Shown in pieces: positions 57,738-64,000 of a stretch of 64,000 bases of DNA. Each line of letters begins with the position of its first letter. Within the stretch, counting starts at the first letter, position 1. This stretch comes from Pseudomonadota bacterium (GTDB lineage Bacteria; Myxococcota; Myxococcia; Myxococcales; Myxococcaceae): the NCBI GenBank assembly GCA_023426545.1, contig JAFAAN010000044.1:15179-79178 (forward strand). The letters run 5' to 3'. The notes under the pieces are model-generated. The model saw only the letters and a program-made list of their open reading frames with translations, ran no database searches and was not told the origin of the DNA. Position numbers and translations under genes: made by a program.

Positions 57738-57880
57738 CGCAAGCGCCCGTGACACAAAGCCCGTCAGCACCGCGCAAGTGGCACAGCGACGGCCGACAAT
57801 TCGGGCCCCCGTGGAACGGCGGTGAATCTCCCGGAGCGGTCGCGGACGTCCGCCCTGTCCAGCAGTCCTCGCTGTGCGGC

Positions 57881-60187
57881 CTACAGCGTGAGGAGGAAGG
57901 CCAGCAGGTCGTCGCGCTCCTCGGGGGTGAGCGCGCTCGCGCCGCCGTGCTCCGGCCCCGAGTCCTCCAGCACCGCGCGCAGCGGAAAGCGCGTGGCCAC
58001 CACGAGCCGGTCCCCCTCCACCGCGTAGCCCGCCGCGGCGCTCGTCAGCAGGGGCCACACGTCCCAGGTCCCCACCAACGACGGCGTGGCCGCGCCGGGC
58101 ACCAGGTCCTGCTGCGCCAGCCGCAGCGGCAGCGCCACCGGCGTACCGACGTCGAGGTACCGGCCGCGCGTGGCGGCGTCCTGGTCCAGCGTGTAGAGCG
58201 GCGCGGGGTGGCACGTCACACAGGCGCCCTTGCCCTCGAACAGCGCTCGGCCGCGCGCCGGCCGCCCCACCCCCCCCTCCGGCAGCTCCACCCGTTCCAG
58301 CGGCGCGCCATCCACGCGCCGGTACGGATTGGGCGGCGTGACGAGGAGCGAATTGAAGAGGGCGAGCGCTTCCACCTCGGCCGGTGAAGGGGCGGGGTTC
58401 TGGAACCGGTTGCGCGCCCCCACGTAGCGCGCCGTTTCCACGAGGCTGGCGTGGCCCGCGGGGGTGAAGTACGGCGGGGTGTCACGACTGCCCAGCAGCG
58501 TGGTGGAGCGGTAGATGCGATTGGGCTGGGCCTTCTCGTAGAAGACGCCCCCGGTGTGGCCCTCCACGTGGCAGCCATCACAGGTGATGCCCGTGCGCCC
58601 GAGGTCCGCGTAATAGAGGACCTGCCCCAGCCGCCGCTTGGCCTGCGCGCGAGACGTCTCCACCGGGAGCTGGCGCAACACCCGCGCCCGGCCCGCCTTC
58701 GCCTCGCGCACGTCCACCACCGCCACCGTCCGGGTGAAGCGGTTGAGCACGTAGAGGGTGCGCGCATCCGGCGACAGCGCCAGCGCGCTCGGGCCCGAAT
58801 GGAGCTCCTCGCCCGCGCGCCCCTTCGTCCCGAAATCCTCCACGGGCCGGATGCGCGGCGTGCCCTCGGGCGGCGGTACCACCACCTCTTGCAGCACCGC
58901 GCCGCGCGCCGCCGCGTCTCCCGCGACGAGCGCTCGCGCGTCCAGCACGCGAACGAGGCCCAGGCCCACGTCCGCCGCGTAGAGCAGCCCCGCCGCGTCG
59001 TCCAGGGCCAGCCCCTCCGTCCCTCCCGCGCCAAAGCCCCGGTGACGCACGTAGGTGCCGCGCGATGGCTCCACCACGGACACGCCGCTGTTGGCGCTCA
59101 CCTCCATGCGCTGGGGGTTGGGCCCCACGTTCGGCCCCAGGCTCGACATGAAGACATGCCCCAGCCGCTCGCTGGCCACCAGGAACCGGGGCGCCTTGCC
59201 GCCCATCACCTGCGCCCGGAAGCGCTCGGTGTCGCCGCCGACGATGGACACGCCCGGCCCCGGCACCACGGTGGAGACGCGCGTCCCGTCCTCCGTGCGC
59301 AGCAGCTCCAACTGCCCCGTCTGGAGGCTGCCCACGGCCAGCAGGTCCTTCCAACGGGCGAGCGCACGCGGGTTGGGGTCCACCGGCGCCGACCACCGCA
59401 CCGCACCGTCGACGAGCGACAGCGCATGGACCTGGTCGCGCACGCGCTCCGCCACGTAGGCCACGCCGCCCGGACCGTCCACCATCAGGCCCTCGGCCCC
59501 CCATGGGGCAGGTAACACCCACCTCTGGCGCCCCGGCGTGTCGAGCGCGTACAGCCACAGCTCCGCTTGATACCGATGCGCCACGCCCAGCCAGGGCCGC
59601 CCCGCGCCGTCCGTCCACACGGCCAGCGCGGAGGGTCCATCGCCCGTGGCCAGCCGCTCCACGCGGCCCGTGTCGACGTCCAACGCGAACACCGTGTCCG
59701 TGGGCGCGGAGGCGATGAAGAGCGTGCGGCCGTCCGGTGACGGCACCAGCGCGGTCAGGTCGGTGAAGGCCGCGTCGTTCACCACGGTGAGGCGGGCGGA
59801 GCCCTCGGGCCTTGCGTCCGCGCCCGGCCCGGCCAGGCGCACTTCCACTGCCACCTGCGGTACGTCCTCCGGCAACTCCAGGTCCGAGGGGAGCCGTGCA
59901 TACGCATGCGCCGCGTCCTCCACCACGAGCGGGAGCTGTCGCGACAGCGGCGGCCCCAGCGCCAGCGACAGGCCCGGCACCAGGTGCTCCCCCTGGATGC
60001 TGAGCGGCTGGGCTGTTTCATTGCTCGTGAGCCGAGGCCCCACCGACAACAGCCTGGGCGCCGCGACGGGAGGCGCCTGGGACGGCCGCGGCGACGCACC
60101 GAGACGATGAAACACCGCCACCCCGCCCGCGGTGAACATCGACACCGCCAGGACCGCGAGCGCGGCACGCATGCGAGGGCTGCCCAT
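57881..60187 (-). CDS. Beta-propeller/dihaem cytochrome c protein (MauG/CcpA-like C-terminus)
   Basis: A 768-residue exported protein with an N-terminal hydrophobic anchor (residues 8-28). Residues about 150-500 form a YVTN/WD-like beta-propeller (LVPSPDGRTLFIASAPTDTV, LALDDAAGLLYAADVGLGL, LALSPDARTLYVLNRFTRTV). The C-terminal third carries two c-type haem motifs, CDGCH (536-540) and CVTCH (656-660), spaced as in MauG/dihaem peroxidase-like proteins. An electron-transfer or redox-sensing role in the periplasm is inferred. It lies upstream of the VWA operon on the same strand; GAGG lies four bases before the ATG. Confidence 0.85.
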   Translation of the reverse strand: MGSPRMRAALAVLAVSMFTAGGVAVFHRLGASPRPSQAPPVAAPRLLSVGPRLTSNETAQPLSIQGEHLVPGLSLALGPPLSRQLPLVVEDAAHAYARLPSDLELPEDVPQVAVEVRLAGPGADARPEGSARLTVVNDAAFTDLTALVPSPDGRTLFIASAPTDTVFALDVDTGRVERLATGDGPSALAVWTDGAGRPWLGVAHRYQAELWLYALDTPGRQRWVLPAPWGAEGLMVDGPGGVAYVAERVRDQVHALSLVDGAVRWSAPVDPNPRALARWKDLLAVGSLQTGQLELLRTEDGTRVSTVVPGPGVSIVGGDTERFRAQVMGGKAPRFLVASERLGHVFMSSLGPNVGPNPQRMEVSANSGVSVVEPSRGTYVRHRGFGAGGTEGLALDDAAGLLYAADVGLGLVRVLDARALVAGDAAARGAVLQEVVVPPPEGTPRIRPVEDFGTKGRAGEELHSGPSALALSPDARTLYVLNRFTRTVAVVDVREAKAGRARVLRQLPVETSRAQAKRRLGQVLYYADLGRTGITCDGCHVEGHTGGVFYEKAQPNRIYRSTTLLGSRDTPPYFTPAGHASLVETARYVGARNRFQNPAPSPAEVEALALFNSLLVTPPNPYRRVDGAPLERVELPEGGVGRPARGRALFEGKGACVTCHPAPLYTLDQDAATRGRYLDVGTPVALPLRLAQQDLVPGAATPSLVGTWDVWPLLTSAAAGYAVEGDRLVVATRFPLRAVLEDSGPEHGGASALTPEERDDLLAFLLTL

Positions 60188-60449
60188 CCGTCCTCGTCAC
60201 CTCCACATCGGAGCATCGACCCACCCCACCCGTACGGGGATGGATTCGCGCCTCGGCGCCGCGTCGAGCCAGCGAGCCGCAGGCGCGGCACAGCACGCCA
60301 TCTTTCCAACGTCCCGGCAACACCGCGGACGAGCGTGGTGGACGCGCCCCACATGGGGTGGAGAGACCTCCACACCTGTGCGCGCGGAGCGTCACGAGGG
60401 TGTCGGCGTGTGCGTTGACAGCTCGGTACACGCATCGCTTAACTTGTTG
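60188..60449. other. Divergent intergenic region with promoter
   Basis: A spacer of 262 bases between the cytochrome gene (-) and the exported-protein gene (+). It contains the TTGACA promoter at 60415. No other structure was seen. Confidence 0.3.
60415..60444 (+). promoter_or_regulatory. Candidate promoter for the envelope-machine locus
   Basis: A perfect TTGACA (60415-60420) with a weak TTAACT (60439-60444) 18 bases downstream; the expected start lies at about the ATG at 60450, with no Shine-Dalgarno sequence, suggesting a leaderless transcript. Confidence 0.45.
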
Positions 60450-60851
60450 ATGATGCGACGCTTCCTCTTCTGCATGGCTGTCGCCCAGCTCCTCGGCATC
60501 GGTACGCTGCTGGCCCCGGCCGACGCCTGGGCCCAGAGCCGTGGCCGTTCAGCGCGGCAGGCGAAGCCCAAGACTCCCAAGAAAGCGGCCTCCAAGACGC
60601 CGCCGAAAATCGAAACCCGTGGCGCCTCGGCGGTGGACCCGGTGACGGGCGACGCAGCGGCGGCTTCATCCTCCGCCCTGCCGCAGCGCGGCCCGTCGCG
60701 CATCGACTTCGATGACCGGCTCATCCAGGGACAGACGAACAAGTCCGGAGCCGTGTATCTCTATGACCGCAAGGAATTGAAGACGCGGTCCATGATCCGC
60801 GAGCGCGAGAGCTTCCGCTCCGAGACGCTCTCCACGGTGTACGACCCCTGA
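60450..60851 (+). CDS. Small exported protein of a gliding/sporulation-type locus (possibly CglF-like)
   Basis: A 133-residue protein: hydrophobic signal (residues 4-28, DAWAQ), a Lys/Pro/Ala-rich linker (to about 50), then a conserved-looking block RIDFDDRLIQGQTNKSGAV and YLYDRKELKTRSMIRERESF. It precedes the FHA-AgmX/PglI gene by 39 bases. A CglF-like adventurous-gliding protein is suggested from memory only and is not asserted. It probably resides in the periplasm. Confidence 0.65.
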   Translation: MMRRFLFCMAVAQLLGIGTLLAPADAWAQSRGRSARQAKPKTPKKAASKTPPKIETRGASAVDPVTGDAAAASSSALPQRGPSRIDFDDRLIQGQTNKSGAVYLYDRKELKTRSMIRERESFRSETLSTVYDP

Positions 60852-60890
60852 GGCCGCACCGCCCCCCCGCCCTTGAATGGAGCGTCACCG

Positions 60891-63239
60891 TTGAGCGGTC
60901 AGCCCAGCGTCCTGCAAGTCGTCATCCTCCGCGACGGTCTCCTCGTGGGCACCGAGGTGTTCGTTCCGGGCACGTATGCGCTCGGCTCGGACCCCGCCTC
61001 GGACCTGCGCCTGGATGACCCATCCGTGGAGCCGCGGCATGCGTTGCTCTACTTCCAGAATGGACGCGCCGCGGTGCAGGACGCCAGCTCCGCAGCGGGC
61101 CTCTTCGTCAATGGGCACCGCGTCTCCGCCTGCGAAATCCGGCCGGTGGACGAGGTCCTCTGTGGCCCCTTCGTCCTGAAGACCCGCGTGCTGTCGCAGA
61201 GGCCACAGGAGACCAAGCCGCAGCCGCCGCCCGAGGTCGCCGCGCTGCTCGGCGCCGCGCCGTCGGCGCCCCCCGCGGCGCCCACGCCGCATGTGGCGGT
61301 GCCTCCGCAGCAGGCCGCACCCGCGCGGCAACTCCGCCCGGCCACCGCCGTGCCGCCCACGGCCGCCACCGTCCCGGCGGCGCGCGCGCCCCAGCAGACG
61401 CCGCACGTGGCCACGCAGGTGGCCTTCCCCATGGCGGCGCCCAGCGCCGAGACCGTGGACGCGCAACCAGCCGCAGCGCCCCTGCCCGGAGCCTCGCAGC
61501 GGCCCGGAGCGGTCCCTCCGGCCCAACACGTCGCGCCCGCACAGCTTGGAGCGGCACCCCAGGGGCACACCGCCGCGGCGCACGCGCAGCCTGGAGCAGC
61601 GCCCCAGGGGCACGCCGCCGTGGCGCACGCGCAGCCTGGAGCAGCGCCCCAGAGGCACGCTGCCGTGGCGCACGCGGCGGGGCCCGCGCAGCCCACCGCG
61701 AGCGTTCCCGCGGGCACGGTGCCCTCCGCTCGCCGCCGCGCCGCGCCCGCGCCGTCCTCGAACACGCGGCTGGCCGAGGAGCTGATGGCGGACCTCGCCA
61801 TCGAGCCGCTCCCGGAGCCCGCGGGACCGCTGCTCCAGGAGGAGCGCGCCGCGAGCCGCCCCACGCACGCGCCGCGCATCGGCCCCGGCAAGGGCGCCGC
61901 GCAGCTCTACCTGGAGCTGTACTGGGGCGCCGTCCGCCGCGACGCGCGCCGCTTCCCGCCCGACAAGAAGCACCCGGTGCGGGCCTCGCTGGAGCTCGAA
62001 GGCGCCATGCCCCTATGGGGCTTCACGCTGCCGGAGGGCGGGCCCTTCACGCTCGCCGAGTCCCTCAACAACGCCTTCCGCCTCTTCGTGCCGCCGGGCA
62101 CCGACGTGGAGCGCAGCGGCAATGACGGGCGCTTCACGCCTGTCACCGGCGCCGCGCTGGAGTCCGACGGCAGCCGGCGCTTCATCACCCTGCGCGAGGG
62201 CACCGCCGCGCGCCTGACGCAGGGGCACATGTCGCTGGTGGCCTACGCCGCACCCAAGGCCGCGCGCGTCTTCGTCAACCCGCTCAAGGGCATCCCTTGG
62301 CTGATGCTGACGTTCACCAGCCTCTTCGCCTCCGCCCTGGCGGCCTTCCTCATCATGAAGCCCCATCGGCCCGAGGTGGCGGACTTCCAGCAGAAGAGCC
62401 TGCCTCCGGTGGCGCTGCGCCTCATCGCGCCCGAGCCGAAGAAGAAGGAAGAGGCGAAGAAGAAGCTGGAGGCCATCAAGGAGCAGGCCCGGAAGCCCAC
62501 CAAGGAGAAGGTGGCGGAGAAGGCTCCGGCCAAGCCGGTGGAGAAGGCCCCGCCTCCGAAGCAGCCCGAGCAGGCGGTGGCCGCCGCCGCACCGCAGAAC
62601 AAGGCGCTCAAGGCGCTGGCCAAGCTGTCCGCCGGCGGGCCCGCGACGAATGACCTGCTCGCCGCCGTGGACAAGCTGGGCAGCGGCCCTGGCAGCAAGA
62701 ACGTCAAGAACTCCAACTACAAGCTGTCCGGGCTCATCGGGAAGGCGCCCATCGCCAACGCGGGCCTGGGCACCTTTGGCCTGGGGGGCGGCGGCAAGGG
62801 CGGCGGCGCCACGCTGGGCGCCGAGCTGCTGCGCGGCAAGGGCGGCGGTGGCATCGGCGCGCTCGGCGCGGGTGGCGTGGGCAAGGGCAAGGTGGGCGGC
62901 ACCGTCACCCGCGCCACGGCTCGCAGCATCGCCTCCACCCAGGGCACGGTGGACCGCGAGGCGGTGGCGCGCGTCATCAACAGCCACCTCAACGAGGTTC
63001 ACGGCTGCTACGAACGCGCGCTGCTCAAGGACCCGGGCCTTGCGGGCAAGGTGGTGCTGGAGTGGACCATCGGCGCGAACGGCCGCGTGGTGGCCGCCAA
63101 GACGAAGTCGTCCACGCTGCGCAATGCCTCCGTCGAGTCCTGCATCCTCTCCAACTTGAAGTCGTGGACGTTCCCCGCCCCCAAGGGTGGCGTCGTCATC
63201 ATCACCTACCCGTTCCTCTTCAACTCGGTCGGCTACTGA
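60891..63239 (+). CDS. FHA-TM-AgmX/PglI C-terminal domain protein (GltG/PglI/Nfs-like)
   Basis: A 782-residue inner-membrane protein. An FHA domain (residues about 30-90) is cytoplasmic; a long Ala/Pro/Gln/His region with three 15-residue repeats spans about 110-290; one TM helix is at about 467-487 (WLMLTFTSLFASALAAFLI). A Lys/Ala/Pro-rich periplasmic stalk follows, then a Gly-rich stretch and the TonB-like AgmX/PglI domain with two cysteines (VHGCYERALL, ESCILSNLKSW). TTG 60891 has GGAG eight bases upstream and is preferred to the TTG at 60873. The architecture matches GltG-like motor-linked proteins. Confidence 0.87.
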   Translation: MSGQPSVLQVVILRDGLLVGTEVFVPGTYALGSDPASDLRLDDPSVEPRHALLYFQNGRAAVQDASSAAGLFVNGHRVSACEIRPVDEVLCGPFVLKTRVLSQRPQETKPQPPPEVAALLGAAPSAPPAAPTPHVAVPPQQAAPARQLRPATAVPPTAATVPAARAPQQTPHVATQVAFPMAAPSAETVDAQPAAAPLPGASQRPGAVPPAQHVAPAQLGAAPQGHTAAAHAQPGAAPQGHAAVAHAQPGAAPQRHAAVAHAAGPAQPTASVPAGTVPSARRRAAPAPSSNTRLAEELMADLAIEPLPEPAGPLLQEERAASRPTHAPRIGPGKGAAQLYLELYWGAVRRDARRFPPDKKHPVRASLELEGAMPLWGFTLPEGGPFTLAESLNNAFRLFVPPGTDVERSGNDGRFTPVTGAALESDGSRRFITLREGTAARLTQGHMSLVAYAAPKAARVFVNPLKGIPWLMLTFTSLFASALAAFLIMKPHRPEVADFQQKSLPPVALRLIAPEPKKKEEAKKKLEAIKEQARKPTKEKVAEKAPAKPVEKAPPPKQPEQAVAAAAPQNKALKALAKLSAGGPATNDLLAAVDKLGSGPGSKNVKNSNYKLSGLIGKAPIANAGLGTFGLGGGGKGGGATLGAELLRGKGGGGIGALGAGGVGKGKVGGTVTRATARSIASTQGTVDREAVARVINSHLNEVHGCYERALLKDPGLAGKVVLEWTIGANGRVVAAKTKSSTLRNASVESCILSNLKSWTFPAPKGGVVIITYPFLFNSVGY
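61542..61676 (+). repeat. Three tandem 45-bp repeats
   Basis: Units at 61542-61586, 61587-61631 and 61632-61676 encode QPGAAPQGHAAVAHA-type blocks in the linker of the FHA protein; units two and three are nearly identical. Copy number may vary. Confidence 0.9.
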
Positions 63240-63290
63240 CGCGGCCCGAAGCCCGCGCCCGTTCCCGCCCTCCCCCCAGGAAACCCCACC

Positions 63291-63926
63291 GTGCGATACG
63301 CCCTGCTCATCCTCTTGCTCCTGTCGCCCGGCCTCGTCCGCGCGCAGGCCGAGGCGCTGGAGAATCCCGGCGCAGTGTCCGCCATCCAGGAGCGGCGGTT
63401 CCGGATGCACCACGAGCTGCTGCTCGGCGTGGGCGTGCTCCCGGCCAACGCCTACTACAAGGGGCTGGTGGGCACCGTCGGGTACACCTACCACTTCAAC
63501 GACACGTTCGCGTGGCAGGTGGGGCGCGGCACGTACAGCTACAACCTGCAGACGAGCCTGCGCCGCCAGCTCGAGCGCGACTTCAACACCTCGCCCAACG
63601 CCGTCGCCTTCCAGGACCAGGTGCAGTGGATGGTGGGCTCGGACCTCGTGTGGAGCCCGCTCTACGGGAAGATGGCCTTCCTCAACAGCACCGTCCTCCA
63701 CATCGAGGCCTTCCTGCTGGGCGGCGGCACGGTGGTGAAGCTCGACCGCGACGGCGGCTTTCGGCCCGCCGTCAACGTGGGGCTCGGCATGCGCCTGTTC
63801 ACCGGCAAGACGCTCTCGCTGCGGCTCGACGTGACGAACAACGCTGTGTTCACCGGCCCCACCCGCGTCATCCAGGTGCCGCTCATCCAGTTCGGAACCG
63901 CGTTCAACTTCGGCGCCACGGAATGA
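63291..63926 (+). CDS. Outer-membrane beta-barrel protein (myxobacterial OMP family)
   Basis: A 211-residue protein: signal peptide of 19 residues (LVRAQ), then alternating amphipathic strands (HHELLLGVGVLPANAYYKGL, TVGYTYHFNDTFAWQVGRG, FRPAVNVGLGMRLF, LIQFGTAFNFGATE). It matches the barrel proteins found beside GltG/PglI genes. GTG start 63291. The stop overlaps the next start (ATGA). Confidence 0.82.
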   Translation: MRYALLILLLLSPGLVRAQAEALENPGAVSAIQERRFRMHHELLLGVGVLPANAYYKGLVGTVGYTYHFNDTFAWQVGRGTYSYNLQTSLRRQLERDFNTSPNAVAFQDQVQWMVGSDLVWSPLYGKMAFLNSTVLHIEAFLLGGGTVVKLDRDGGFRPAVNVGLGMRLFTGKTLSLRLDVTNNAVFTGPTRVIQVPLIQFGTAFNFGATE

Positions 63927-64000
63927 CCTCCCGCTCGCTCATCGCCGCGCTCACCAGCGCCGCGCTCCTCGTGTCCCCAGCGCCCACCGCCGCGCAGTCC
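63923..64000 (+). CDS. Exported protein, N-terminus only (partial)
   Basis: The first 26 codons begin in the ATGA overlap with the barrel gene: MTSRSLIAALTSAALLVSPA, then PTAAQS, a typical signal peptide. The body lies outside the window. Position suggests another component of the same envelope locus. Confidence 0.7.
   Translation, partial: MTSRSLIAALTSAALLVSPAPTAAQS

Noticed and set aside
57779..57800. TGGCAC resembling a sigma-54 promoter
   Set aside because: The expected TTGC element at the right spacing is missing, and the strand is opposite to the gene.

Overview
The window is high-GC DNA (about 70 % G+C by eye), with third codon positions almost always G or C and many GTG and TTG starts. 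Gene families point to a predatory/gliding myxobacterium, most likely Myxococcaceae (Myxococcus, Corallococcus or relatives). The evidence is a FimU/PilV/PilW/PilX/PilY1 pilus-priming cluster, a protein with an AgmX/PglI-type C-terminal domain, a MYXO-CTERM-like sorting tail, a wealth of lipoproteins, and FHA-linked regulators. No rRNA, tRNA, CRISPR array, transposase or phage gene was seen.

Layout. 1-11 kb: the end of a gamma-glutamyltransferase gene, a TatD-like hydrolase, an M3 oligopeptidase lipoprotein, small unknown genes, an amidohydrolase, a lone receiver domain, an ABC exporter pair, an alpha/beta hydrolase, a VWA protein, and the decayed remains of a histone-deacetylase-family gene. 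11-20.5 kb: a lipoprotein, a stand-alone GGQ release-factor-like protein, then a compact co-directional operon encoding a pilus/secretin N-domain protein, four minor pilins and a 1492-residue PilY1. This operon probably builds one alternative tip/priming complex for type IV pili.

20.5-37 kb: mostly housekeeping and regulation. It holds a small HD alarmone-hydrolase-like protein, aconitase, a cardiolipin-synthase-like phospholipase D, an operon of two WYL regulators with a membrane FHA protein, ProB, HflX, a membrane-anchored winged-helix protein, GpsA and a histidine kinase/OmpR regulator pair. 37-48.4 kb: a methyltransferase, several lipoproteins of unknown role, an FHA sigma-54 activator, a DUF3332 protein, and a Tat-small-subunit/GMC oxidoreductase pair.

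48.4-57.7 kb: the most distinctive part. Five minus-strand genes lie head to tail. Three encode paralogous lipoproteins with the layout N-terminal block, VWA domain, thrombospondin-type-3-like calcium repeats and a shared C-terminal domain. One is a calcium-repeat protein with a MYXO-CTERM-like tail, and one is a large lipoprotein with repeated beta-sandwich segments. One of the three VWA paralogues has lost its metal-binding (MIDAS) motif. I infer a cell-surface, calcium-dependent adhesion or recognition assembly of unknown function.

57.9-64 kb: a beta-propeller/dihaem cytochrome protein, then divergently the start of a locus resembling the Glt/Nfs/PglI envelope-machine clusters. It has a small exported protein, an FHA-TM-AgmX/PglI protein, an outer-membrane beta-barrel and the first codons of another exported protein. 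Convergent gene pairs are often separated by long perfect hairpins, which I list as likely terminators.
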